Source of the DNA: Strigomonas culicis
Taxonomy: Eukaryota; Euglenozoa; Kinetoplastea; Trypanosomatida; Trypanosomatidae
DNA: 64,000 nt
Reading direction: 5' to 3'
Assembly (NCBI GenBank): GCA_000482145.1
Contig: AUXH01000005.1
Location: 32,712-96,711 of the forward strand
Shown: in pieces, positions 55,727-64,000 of the stretch
Layout: the number at the start of each line of letters is the position of its first letter
Numbering within the stretch: position 1 is the first letter of the stretch
The notes under the pieces: model-generated
Seen by the model: only the letters and a program-made list of their open reading frames with translations
What the model was told of the DNA's origin: nothing
The model's database searches: none
Made by a program: the position numbers and the translations under genes

Positions 55727-57856
55727 TTATTTTTGTCTAAGCGGGAGTACAATAGGAAGATCCGGAGGTAGCGCATCGTCCACGCCATAAGCCTTGAGGT
55801 AGGGATTGAACTCGAGCACCTGCTCAATAGGCACGTTGTACGCGTCCGAGATACCACGAATTGTGTCAAACTCATCTTCAATGTCCTCTTCATCTTCCAG
55901 TTCCGAGTCTGTCTTGTCATCGGACGTGTTGGTCGGTTTTTCCACCGCTGGCGGAGACACCTCCTGCCGTGGGAGTGGCGGCATCGGCGGCGACGCGGCC
56001 TGGGCTGCCTGGTGGGCGGCCGCCTTGTGGCTGGCACCGCCGGCGGCCGCGTCCCTGCTCTTACCCAGCGTGTCCGTCAGCGGCGGCGACACCACGGCGG
56101 GGCGCTCCGGCTTCCCGTGCACCTCCTCCGACAGCGGCGACCCGCTGAGTGAGAAGGGCTTGTAGCCGGTGCGGGGCGCCACGGTGCCGGGCGACATATC
56201 CGACAGACTGCGCGGCGACGGCAGGAGGGGCTGCTGCGGCGAGGACCCGCCGGAGGAGGCTGTCGGCGTGTTCAGCGGCAGCGCCGCGCGCGCGAGCGGG
56301 CTGCCGCGGTACTGCAGGTTTCGCAGCGCGAGGCCGCTCTTCGCGCCCTCCGCCGCCTTCGCCGGCGCGTCGCGTCCGCGGAGGCTGCCGCCGCCGACGG
56401 GCTGCAGCGCGGCGGGCTCCAGCGTCTTCACCGGCGTCGCCTTCTTCGCGCCCGTCGCGTCGGCGCGGGCCGCCACCGCGGGCGGCGGGCGGCTCACGTA
56501 CATGCCGATGGACGAGGGCACGTCGCCGCACGGCGTCGCCGGCTCCTCCTCGCCGGACAGGGACGACGTGTCGCTCACCTCCACGTCGCGCTCGCGCGTG
56601 GTGGAGGCGCCGCCGCGCGTGGAGAAGCGCAGCGGCGTCGGGCCCACGTCCGTGCGCGGGTCCACATGGGCCGCGTCCTGCGGCGCCGGCGACTCCGAGA
56701 CGTTGAAGGGCGACGCGGAGGAGGCGGGCGACACGGCCGTCAGCGACGCGCTCACGTCCTTCGCGTAGGGCGGCGCGCGCAGCTGCGCGGCGTGGTCCGC
56801 GGCGCCGGTGCCGTGCAGCGACGCCGACGACCCCATGCTGCCGCTGTGCGTGCGCACGACGCTCGGGTGAGCGGAGGCGTGCGCCGCCTTCACCGGCGGC
56901 GACGTCAGCCCCGCCGCGTGGGGGGCGGGCGAGGGGTGCCCCAGCGGGGGCGAGACGGAGCCCTGCGCCCGCACCTCCACAGACGGGCTCCGGGTGTCGA
57001 TCGAGAGCCGATCGGTCGGGCTGACGACGCTCATGTACTGCTGCGCGAGCTGTGGCGGCGGCGCGCAGGACGGCGGGGTCGACACGAGGTTGCTCGCGGT
57101 GGAGGCCTCGCGCAGATGCGCGGGGCTGCCAGTGCCGCCCGCGTCGTGGTCCGCCTCCCCCGTCCACAGCGGCGTCTCGTCCTTCCCCACCTCCACGATG
57201 CCCGCCCGCTCGTGCACGACGATCTTGTGGGGCCTCTGTGGGGCCGCCTCGGGGGTGGCCCTGCCGCCGGGCAGCAGGCTGCGCCGCGCCGGCTCCGCGA
57301 GCTTCTCCGCCGCCTGGGAAGGCGCCGCCGCCGCCGGGTGCGCGGCCGGGGGCGTCCGCGCGGCAGCGCCGTGTCCGCACAGCTGCTCCCTCTCCGGTGT
57401 GATGCAAGGCGGCGAGCGCAAGCTGTCCTTGATCTCGCTCGCCGCCGCCACGAGCTGCGAGCGCCTCTCTTTGCCGCTCGGCGTCGCGTCAGACTCCGTC
57501 GGGACCGGCGCCGGCACCTTGAGGTACGTGTTCGGCGGTAGCGGCGCATCGTCCGAGAGAGCAGACAGGTGCGGGTTCAAGAGGCGTAGCGCCTCGATCG
57601 GCGCCCCGACGGTATCCGCCACGGTAGTCAGTGTCTCCTCACAGTGGGCGCGTCCAAGGGAGGGCTCCTTCCCACGCTTATGAAGATGGTAGCGCACCGC
57701 CGCTGTGTTGGCCTGAACAAGAAGAGCGGTCGTTTTGGCCATATGTTGCTCCAACGCGCTCAGCTCTTCTACAGGGATGGCGTCCACCACGGTCTCCACA
57801 TCAATCTGATTAATAGCGTTCAGAAGGAACTCCAGCTGATGGATGAGGCTGTCCAT
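55727..57856 (-). CDS. low-complexity protein with LysM-like modules at both ends
   Basis: This 709-residue protein has two short folded-looking ends and a long disordered centre. Residues of about 70-115 read ETLTTVADTVGAPIEALRLL, then NPHLSALSDDAPLPP and LKVP, the pattern of a LysM module (TLxxIAxxYGxxxxxLxxxNPxL...LxxG..LxVP). Residues 661-709 read FDTIRGISDAYNVPIEQVLE, then FNPYLKAYGVDDALPP and IVLPL, the same pattern. Both share PIE-x2-L-x2-NP-x-L-x5-DD-x1-2-LPP and so are internal repeats. The centre is Ser/Pro/Ala/Gly-rich with many SP and SPP sites. No signal peptide or membrane segment is visible, so it is probably cytosolic. The first 65 residues are helical. The ATG at 57854-57856 is the first in frame. 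Confidence 0.8.
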   Translation of the reverse strand: MDSLIHQLEFLLNAINQIDVETVVDAIPVEELSALEQHMAKTTALLVQANTAAVRYHLHKRGKEPSLGRAHCEETLTTVADTVGAPIEALRLLNPHLSALSDDAPLPPNTYLKVPAPVPTESDATPSGKERRSQLVAAASEIKDSLRSPPCITPEREQLCGHGAAARTPPAAHPAAAAPSQAAEKLAEPARRSLLPGGRATPEAAPQRPHKIVVHERAGIVEVGKDETPLWTGEADHDAGGTGSPAHLREASTASNLVSTPPSCAPPPQLAQQYMSVVSPTDRLSIDTRSPSVEVRAQGSVSPPLGHPSPAPHAAGLTSPPVKAAHASAHPSVVRTHSGSMGSSASLHGTGAADHAAQLRAPPYAKDVSASLTAVSPASSASPFNVSESPAPQDAAHVDPRTDVGPTPLRFSTRGGASTTRERDVEVSDTSSLSGEEEPATPCGDVPSSIGMYVSRPPPAVAARADATGAKKATPVKTLEPAALQPVGGGSLRGRDAPAKAAEGAKSGLALRNLQYRGSPLARAALPLNTPTASSGGSSPQQPLLPSPRSLSDMSPGTVAPRTGYKPFSLSGSPLSEEVHGKPERPAVVSPPLTDTLGKSRDAAAGGASHKAAAHQAAQAASPPMPPLPRQEVSPPAVEKPTNTSDDKTDSELEDEEDIEDEFDTIRGISDAYNVPIEQVLEFNPYLKAYGVDDALPPDLPIVLPLRQK

Positions 57857-58254
57857 GGGCGAGGTCTGATCGCTGGCGTCGTTCCAAAAAAAAAATGAGG
57901 GTTAACGATGTCTACCAAAAAGAGGATACTGTAGCAACAACAGCCAGCAAACGGGTTTTTACTAGAGAAAGAAAAGTGAGAAGAACAGAAAAGAAAAACA
58001 AATATGGTTGATACTGTTGCATTGAACACACAAAAAAAAAATTAACAAATGACTAGGACAGCATATAGACACGGTTTTCAGATCAATGATTGATTGCCTG
58101 GCGGCTAAAGAACTGTGAAGAGCAGTCCTCTCTATTAAGAGGAAGAAAGAAAAAAAGGGGATGTGATAGCGGAGCAAAAGAGATGCTTGCGACTTCTGGT
58201 ATAAAAAAAAAGAAAAGGGGAAAAAAAAAGCGCGTGTACGTTAAAAAGAAGCAA
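57857..58254. other. intergenic
   Basis: This AT-rich spacer has A-runs and a purine-rich stretch near 58139-58165 on the plus strand. No gene is visible. Confidence 0.5.
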
Positions 58255-59514
58255 CTAGCTCTCCGACAGCAGTTCCTCCATCAACCCAATCAGCTGCGGC
58301 ACCAAGTGCACGAAGGGGGTGAAGGTGTACTCCGTGCCGAGCAGGCTCGCCACGCCGGGGTGCGGCCCGACAAGCTCCAGCACCCGCGTCACGCTCTCCT
58401 GCAGCCCGCTGGTCATGCGCACCGCCTCCTCGTCCATGTGATGTGACTGGAGGCGCAGCTGGTTCGCCTGCGTCGCGAAGCGCGCCGCGTCGGCATCGCT
58501 CTTGCCGGACACGAGTGCTGCAGTCGCCGCCGGCTCGGCGGTCGCATCCGACCGCGCGAGGCCCTCCCGTAGCTGCTCCAGGAGGGCAGCGGCCTCCTGG
58601 AGGGCGGGGTCCTCCGTCGCCGCGGCGACCGGCGAGCCGCGCGCCAGCATGCCCGTCACCGCGCCTGCCGCTCCATCCGGCGTGGCATCGACCCCGTGTG
58701 TTTCGCCGCGCTCGGCAGCTCCCTTGCCGGCGGGTGTTGCGGCAGGGTCGGGTGCCCCCGCGGCCGGTGGCGCCGCCCGCTGGGGCCGCGCGCTCGTCGC
58801 CGCACTCGGGGGCGGTGCCGAGGGTGGCGGCATCGAGGTGACCCTGTAGCCGCCGCGCGCTGCCGCGCTGCCCTCGGCCGCTTCCTCTTCCTCCTCATTA
58901 CAGTGGGCGGTGACCGATGTCAGCGTTTGGGCGGACGGGTGTGCGTGTGGAGGTGCTGCCGGAGGCTCCTGGCTGGCTGCCTCCTCCGCCTTGCGAAGAG
59001 TGACAGTGGGCGCTGCCTCTGCGGGAACACCGGGGGGCTCGGAAGACGGAGAAGGGGTAGCCGGATGCCTCACCGGAGAGGTGCCGTTCGCAGCGACAGC
59101 GCTGCCGTTTTTGGCACTCGACTCTGTGGGGATGATAAGGTCATTGGTGACAAGGGGGTTCGTGTCGGAGGTGAAGTCCAAGAAGGAGAAGCCGACGTCC
59201 TCGTCCTTGCCGACCTCTCGCGGCGCTGTGGGGGCGGTGGTCGTTGTGCCGGCACCGGCGTCGCCTTCAAACAAAAAGGGAAACTCAAATGCCTCGACAC
59301 CGTCAACGGCGTCATCGGCTGCAAAGGGCTTTGATGGGTCATTGTCAGTAGAAGCATGTATATTCTGAAAAAGGTCTCCCTCAAAGAGGAAGGGAAAGTT
59401 GGGATACTCCATCTTAGCAGCCGTAGCATCTTCCTGTACGCTCTGTTCATTGCCTGCAGTGGACGGCGTGTCCGCATGCACAGTGGAGGATCGTGAGGTG
59501 TTTGATTTTGACAT
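58255..59514 (-). CDS. hypothetical protein with repeated FPFLFEGD motif
   Basis: In this 419-residue protein the exact motif FPFLFEGD occurs at residues 40-47 and again at 78-85, and a looser relative, FSFLDFTSD, at about 109-117. These aromatic-acidic motifs sit in otherwise disordered sequence and look like docking peptides. Residues 130-320 are Ala/Pro/Thr/Ser-rich. The last 100 residues look helical and folded (QANQLRLQSHHMDEEAVRMT, then VTRVLELVGPHPGVASLLG and TPFVHLVPQLIGLMEELLSE). The start at 59512-59514 (MSKSNTSRSST) is chosen because the upstream extension is AT-rich. I do not recognise the family. A three-part layout of motif tail, linker and helical end suggests an adaptor. Confidence 0.75.
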   Translation of the reverse strand: MSKSNTSRSSTVHADTPSTAGNEQSVQEDATAAKMEYPNFPFLFEGDLFQNIHASTDNDPSKPFAADDAVDGVEAFEFPFLFEGDAGAGTTTTAPTAPREVGKDEDVGFSFLDFTSDTNPLVTNDLIIPTESSAKNGSAVAANGTSPVRHPATPSPSSEPPGVPAEAAPTVTLRKAEEAASQEPPAAPPHAHPSAQTLTSVTAHCNEEEEEAAEGSAAARGGYRVTSMPPPSAPPPSAATSARPQRAAPPAAGAPDPAATPAGKGAAERGETHGVDATPDGAAGAVTGMLARGSPVAAATEDPALQEAAALLEQLREGLARSDATAEPAATAALVSGKSDADAARFATQANQLRLQSHHMDEEAVRMTSGLQESVTRVLELVGPHPGVASLLGTEYTFTPFVHLVPQLIGLMEELLSES

Positions 59515-59913
59515 CGAAACTAAAAAAGAGTATTTATTGAACAGCGCCTCTACGCTTCTCTTTCTTTTTTCTTTTGTATCTGTGAGTGATGTGTTTGCTG
59601 TTGTTTTTATTGTGTATATGTCTTTTTCCTTCTGTAAAAGAGTGAGAAAAGAAAGAGATACAAATAAATCAATTTTTATGCACATCATTTGAGGTATTCC
59701 ATATATTGAGGCAAAGATACAAAAGAGATGGCTATCGCGTACATAGAAAACGGTTCTCACGAAAATGTGAAGAATGTGTTTCTCAGCCAGGTATTTTCCT
59801 TATCCTTACTCGTGCTGCTTCTTGTTTCATAAATTGTTTTTACATGCATAAATTACAGTGTACAAATTCTATTTTTGACTTTCCTTCCAAAAAAAAAAAA
59901 GAAGAAAAACAAA
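59515..59913. other. intergenic
   Basis: This AT-rich spacer has T-rich stretches near 59560-59640 and an A-run at about 59889. No gene is visible. Confidence 0.5.
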
Positions 59914-61896
59914 TTAGATGTGTCGTGGCGGGGGTGGAGTTGAGTTTATGGAAGTGCACTGTGATGCCGCCCGCTGCAGCTTGGCCAGTGCGTGGAGCAA
60001 CTGGTCGTTACGGCGTATGCCCTGCTCAATACGATTTCGCGTGGCGCCGCGCTGCTCTTGCTGGTAGTACACCCGATACGCATCCTCCAGTGCAGGGTCG
60101 CAGTAAGAGGGAAGCCTACTCGAATCCGCAGAGGGATTCCTCGGGTTTTCGAAAAAAAGCGATGGCGGATGCATATTTTGGTAGTCAAACCGACTCGCAT
60201 GAAGGCTACGGCTGCTGGTCCTCTCCGGAGCCATGCTGACCAGTCCATCCCCGTCCGTTGCCACCGTCCACGACGGCTCCACCTGCGTCCCGGTGCTATG
60301 GTAGCGGGGCTGCGGAGGCGGCGCCGGCGCCACGTCGTGCCGGCTCCGATACCCCTGTGCCGCTGCGAAGTCATTGACGAACGGCACCGCGTGCCCATAC
60401 GGACCCTCTCCTTCCTGCAGGCTGCGGTGGACGGGGGAGGGCGGCGGATGCGGCGGTGACCGGTGCGGCGCTCGCGGTTCCATCTCCGGCGTCCCCACAC
60501 GCAGCGGAAGGCTTGGCGGCGTCAGTGGGTGCGGTCGCAAGTGGACCGGCGCCTCCGCCGCCGCGGCGCCCGGCTGGCCCCCATGGCCTGGCGCCGTCGT
60601 CGGTGACTTGGGGTTCGGCGTGCGCGCCCTCGAGCCGTCTCGCCGTCCACTGCCGGCCGCGTGCGCTGCGCCCGCCGCCTCGGCGAGTGCCGGCGCCGCG
60701 GGGTCGGTTGCGTCCAGCAGCTTCAGGCACCGCGCGCGCCACAGCGCCACCTCCTCCTGCAAGTGGCGCACGTCGTCGCTCGACGCGCCGCCCGTGGGCG
60801 TCGGCGGCGCTGCGGGGCGTGGCTGGAGGGCTGGCGGCGGGCTCGGGAGCGACGGCGCCGCGAAGTTGCCCACGGGCTGCACCGCGGATAGCATGTGGAG
60901 GGACGGCGTCACGGTGCTGTCCGCCCCCGCCTGGCACGGCGGGGCCGCCGGCGTGTGGGACGCGGGACCGCGCGGCGTGCAGGCCACGTTCCGCTCGTAC
61001 GGCGTGAGCCCCACGCGAGTGGAAGGGGTCGCCAGGCCTGTCGCGGCCGGGCCGCAGGCCGGCGGGGGTGGGGTGCACGGACGCCGGCCGTCCTCCACGA
61101 TTTTCACCGGTGTGGGGTGCGTGAGGTGAAAGATGCGATCCTGAAGCCGCCCGTTCTCCCGCTCCAGCTTCAGCACATCCTGCTCCGCGTCCATTTGTTG
61201 GATCATAAAGTGTATCGCCTGCAGCTCCTTCTGTTGCTGCGCCTTGCCTTTGGCGTACTTCCGCTTCAGCAGCTTGTACTGGTGCCGCCAAAACGCAGAA
61301 GCGCCCGGCGCGGCCCCTTCCATGTAGCGGTACCCGGGGCCGGCCTCGCGTGGTGTCGCGAGGGGGGTGGTGCGCCTCATGATGCCCTGCGCCGCGGGGA
61401 GCGCCGCACCCGCTCCCGCGTCCGAGCTCCGTCCAGAAGCCACAGACGAAGGAGACAGGGATGAGCCGAGCGCGTGGCGCGTTGGAACGCCATCCCCGCA
61501 CCGCGGGACGGCACCCGCCGCGTGAAGAGCGGGGCGGCCGGCATCGCCCGCGCTGTGCGGTCTCTCGCGTGGGGGTGTGGCAGGCGCGGCTGTGTCGGCC
61601 TTTGTCGCCGGCACAGCGGTCTGCTCCCGCTCACACAGCGCCAGCTGCAGCCGCCGTTGTTGGCAGCGCGTTTCGGCGAGCTGTCGCACCAGCTGGGCCA
61701 CTTTATGCACATCAATGATGCCGCCACCGGGCGTCACGATCGCACTACCCGCCGAGAGGGTGGACGCGCTCATCGCATCCCCCCGCGGGGCCGCGCCGCT
61801 GCTGCGCACATCCGCCGCAGCCCGTACAACGTCTCTATCCGACCGATGCGGCGGCTCCTGGAGGGTGCCTCCAATCATATGTCCTTCAGAACTCAT
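59914..61896 (-). CDS. hypothetical protein with short coiled coils and Pro-rich linkers
   Basis: I do not recognise this 660-residue protein. A helix at about 60-92 (VHKVAQLVRQLAETRCQQRR) and a clear coiled coil at about 205-265 (RHQYKLLKRKYAKGKAQQQK, then MDAEQDVLKLERENGRLQDR) are separated by disordered sequence. The rest is Pro/Ala/Ser/Gly-rich with many TP and SP sites (e.g. TPSTRVGLTPYE). The last 60 residues are helical again (DAYRVYYQQEQRGATRNRIE). The pattern resembles cytoskeletal or basal-body proteins with phosphorylation sites, though nothing confirms this. The ATG at 61894-61896 is the first in frame. Confidence 0.72.
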   Translation of the reverse strand: MSSEGHMIGGTLQEPPHRSDRDVVRAAADVRSSGAAPRGDAMSASTLSAGSAIVTPGGGIIDVHKVAQLVRQLAETRCQQRRLQLALCEREQTAVPATKADTAAPATPPRERPHSAGDAGRPALHAAGAVPRCGDGVPTRHALGSSLSPSSVASGRSSDAGAGAALPAAQGIMRRTTPLATPREAGPGYRYMEGAAPGASAFWRHQYKLLKRKYAKGKAQQQKELQAIHFMIQQMDAEQDVLKLERENGRLQDRIFHLTHPTPVKIVEDGRRPCTPPPPACGPAATGLATPSTRVGLTPYERNVACTPRGPASHTPAAPPCQAGADSTVTPSLHMLSAVQPVGNFAAPSLPSPPPALQPRPAAPPTPTGGASSDDVRHLQEEVALWRARCLKLLDATDPAAPALAEAAGAAHAAGSGRRDGSRARTPNPKSPTTAPGHGGQPGAAAAEAPVHLRPHPLTPPSLPLRVGTPEMEPRAPHRSPPHPPPSPVHRSLQEGEGPYGHAVPFVNDFAAAQGYRSRHDVAPAPPPQPRYHSTGTQVEPSWTVATDGDGLVSMAPERTSSRSLHASRFDYQNMHPPSLFFENPRNPSADSSRLPSYCDPALEDAYRVYYQQEQRGATRNRIEQGIRRNDQLLHALAKLQRAASQCTSINSTPPPPRHI

Positions 61897-62216
61897 TTAA
61901 TAGCTAGGTATATCGGCAGAAGGGGTTAATAACAACAAGAAAAAGAAAGAAAGAGAAATATATATATGGAGAAAGAAAACGAGACAATAAATAAAAATGA
62001 GAAACAAATATGTTCACGCTTTCTGTCATAGACATATTCATGAATAGAATAGTTTCCCAATCATGGAGAAAGCACCTACGTGTACACCTATGCGAACAAC
62101 AGACTTCAATATTTTATAAACAGTTAGAATCTGAACAAAAAACAGTCCCACGGGGACACATCTATAACCAAGAAGTATCGACACAACCATTACAAAACAC
62201 TAGTAATCTAAGAAAG
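61897..62216. other. intergenic
   Basis: This AT-rich spacer has a purine-rich plus-strand run at about 61934-61960, consistent with a pyrimidine tract for the gene to its left. No gene is visible. Confidence 0.5.
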
Positions 62217-64000
62217 TTAAAACCCTTCCGGCTGTACAAACGACGGTACACGAGGCGCAGGTGCAAAAATAGCTGCAGCAGTAGCAGCCACAGACACATC
62301 CATCTTCAGAACTTCCTTGTGCAACTCCTTGTCGCACAGCTCTCCAAGGACGGAGTTCGGCAACATGTTGTACAGCCGCCGACAGTGCAGGAAGTAGAAG
62401 AGGTTGACTTCGTCAAACACATCCTTACCGCAACTTTCACTACTGAAGACACTTGCGGCGCTCCCGCTGATCTTCGCAAAGGCAGGCCGCATCATATCCA
62501 GAAGCAGTGGGCGCTGCTCTGCCGTGTAGTACGTCTCGCCGTTGAAGAAAGCGGCAAGCACCTGAAGCCGGCGGCACCCTTCGGAAGCCACAACGACTTC
62601 CGGCTTCACACCCTGCATCAGTTCAGCGGGGATGAGAAAGGACAGGGTGGTGGGCGAGTGCACCACTTCGAGGCCCCTGTCCCGTATCAGAATGTCCGCC
62701 TGCAGCTCCGTCAGGAAGATGGCCGTCGTGGCATCGCGCAGAAGAATATACGAGATGCGCCGCAGCAGGCGTGTCGCTACGCCCGACACCTTTCCGCTTT
62801 TAGTGGCGGGGCGTGTATCTGAGCCTTGCGGCACAATCTTATCGAACGCTGTCGTGAAGTAGGTGTTGAAGATAGAGGGCGTCTGCAGCGGCAGTCCTAT
62901 CGCCGTCTCGCACCAGGTGGAGAAGGAGATCAGGTGGCTCATGATGTTCGAAGCCTTCGCCACGTTGACGCACACCTCCATCACTGGTTCGTACACCAGC
63001 TCTTCCACCTCCGCCTCAATTTCCGCTTCCTCCTCTTGCTCCACCTCGCGCTCCATCACTAGCGTGCTCGCGTCCGCCGGCCGGTGCAGCGTCTCGCCGA
63101 AGAGCCTCTCAATGTGCTTGTACGTGGCCATGCACTCCTTGTTGCGCAGCTCCGCGTCGATCCGCTCCGGCGTCAGCAGCATCCGCACCGCGTGGTCCTT
63201 CACCTTCACAGGCACCGCCGTCCGCCCGTACAGGCTCGCCGCGTCCGTCGGGGCCGGCACCACGAAGTAGGGCTCCGCGCTGGTCCGCCCCCTCCCCTCT
63301 GCGATCAGCCTCCAGCTCGACCGCTTCAGGTAGAAGTGCGCCGCCGCGTCGATGAAGTCGAACGCGCTGCTCAAGGTCGCGTGCTCCGTGTTCGCCACAG
63401 CCCACTTTAGAATGCGATGACAATCTGTAAAACAGTGCGGTTTAAAATCACTAGCCGAGCTTCCACCCACTTCCGCGATTGTATTCGCGACGCTGTCCGG
63501 CGCGATGAAGCGCACCGTCTGCCCGCGCCCGAAGGCGCGCAGCCGGCCCACCGCCTGAAGGAGATCGTCCCGCTGCGTCCCGCGCGCCAGCGACACCAGC
63601 GCGCACGCGTCGCCGCGCAGCCGCAGGTCCGCGCCGCGGCACCGCGCCTGGTCGTACACCACAAAGCAGTCCGCCGCCTTCAGGCGCGACTGCGTCAGCG
63701 TCTCCACCGTCCGCGTGCGCACGTCCATCACCGACCACCGCTCACGCTCGCTGTCGAAGAAGCACACGCCCGGGTACCGCGCCGTCAGCCGCCGCTCCTC
63801 GAACACACCGCACAGGTACGCCGCCGCCATCTCCAGCGACAGACCAGCCAGCAGCGCGCCCAGGTCCACCAGCACGTCGCAGCCTCGCTCCACCGCGCCC
63901 TGCATGTACGTGTGCGCCTGCGTCGGCGGGCCGAACGCGCGCACGTTGTGCGACAGCTGTACCGCTGTTGCGTAGAAAGACAGACGCAGCAACAGCCCGC
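62217..64000 (-). CDS. C-terminal part of a giant DUF3638/DUF3645-like protein (partial)
   Basis: About 594 codons are open to the window edge without a convincing ATG; the gene continues to the right. CFVVYDQARCRGADLRLRGD followed by QRDDLLQAVGRLRAFGRGQT and VRFIAP matches the conserved block of the large DUF3638/DUF3645 family (VxxDxAHTRGTDLRLP...LxQACMRMRKLGxGQSVxF), which looks like the second lobe of a helicase or ATPase. A preceding segment (GALLAGLSLEMAAAYLCGVF, RYPGVCFFDSERERWSVMD) fits this too. The following 400 residues include an acidic stretch (VEQEEEAEIEAEVEELVYEP) and a helical C-terminus. The family comprises very large eukaryotic proteins of unknown role. The start is outside the window. 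Confidence 0.75.
   Translation of the reverse strand, partial: GLLLRLSFYATAVQLSHNVRAFGPPTQAHTYMQGAVERGCDVLVDLGALLAGLSLEMAAAYLCGVFEERRLTARYPGVCFFDSERERWSVMDVRTRTVETLTQSRLKAADCFVVYDQARCRGADLRLRGDACALVSLARGTQRDDLLQAVGRLRAFGRGQTVRFIAPDSVANTIAEVGGSSASDFKPHCFTDCHRILKWAVANTEHATLSSAFDFIDAAAHFYLKRSSWRLIAEGRGRTSAEPYFVVPAPTDAASLYGRTAVPVKVKDHAVRMLLTPERIDAELRNKECMATYKHIERLFGETLHRPADASTLVMEREVEQEEEAEIEAEVEELVYEPVMEVCVNVAKASNIMSHLISFSTWCETAIGLPLQTPSIFNTYFTTAFDKIVPQGSDTRPATKSGKVSGVATRLLRRISYILLRDATTAIFLTELQADILIRDRGLEVVHSPTTLSFLIPAELMQGVKPEVVVASEGCRRLQVLAAFFNGETYYTAEQRPLLLDMMRPAFAKISGSAASVFSSESCGKDVFDEVNLFYFLHCRRLYNMLPNSVLGELCDKELHKEVLKMDVSVAATAAAIFAPAPRVPSFVQPEGF

Overview
The window reads as a nuclear chromosome segment from a trypanosomatid (Kinetoplastea). 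All 32 protein-coding genes that I can support lie on the minus strand, separated by short AT-rich spacers. No introns are evident, and several starts are preceded on the transcribed strand by a pyrimidine tract and an AG, as expected for spliced-leader trans-splicing of one polycistronic unit. Diagnostic content includes a glycosomal orotidylate decarboxylase-orotate phosphoribosyltransferase fusion ending in SKL, a family 1A dihydroorotate dehydrogenase, a fucokinase/GDP-fucose pyrophosphorylase and a single dynamin. TGA, TAG and TAA all act as stops, so this is not a lineage with reassigned stop codons. From memory, the combination of pyrimidine genes, FKP, L21 and AP endonuclease resembles Leishmania chromosome 16, but the AT-rich spacers do not look like Leishmania. 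I would not name a genus.

Transcription runs from right to left. Region 43.7-64 kb holds the C-terminal end of a giant DUF3638/DUF3645-like protein, several low-complexity or coiled-coil proteins (one with two LysM-like modules at its ends), eIF2A, an AP endonuclease, a mitochondrial protein, a long coiled-coil protein, two RING-H2 proteins (one RBX-like) and a PPIL4-like cyclophilin-RRM protein. Region 34.5-43.5 kb has SPO11, an unrecognised 725-residue protein, dynamin with a polyglutamine stretch and a uridine/nicotinamide riboside kinase-like P-loop protein. Region 21.6-33.9 kb is the complete de novo pyrimidine (UMP) pathway in five consecutive genes: CPSII, DHOase, OMPDC-OPRT, ATCase and DHODH. 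Region 0.5-21 kb holds mitochondrial proteins, an RS-rich degenerate DEAD-box protein with an apparent frameshift, a four-TM membrane protein, a dual-specificity phosphatase, ribosomal protein eL21, an alternative-oxidase-like protein without iron ligands, FKP and a decarboxylase-like protein lacking its PLP lysine.

The most striking observation is that CPSII carries a C-terminal domain of about 370 residues that looks like a whole argininosuccinate synthase whose ATP-binding PP-loop has been lost. A second theme is pseudoenzymes: a PLP decarboxylase, an AOX-like protein, a DEAD-box protein and a cyclophilin domain each keep the fold signature but lack key catalytic residues. No RNA genes, mobile elements or CRISPR arrays were seen. 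All family assignments are by eye; no search was run.
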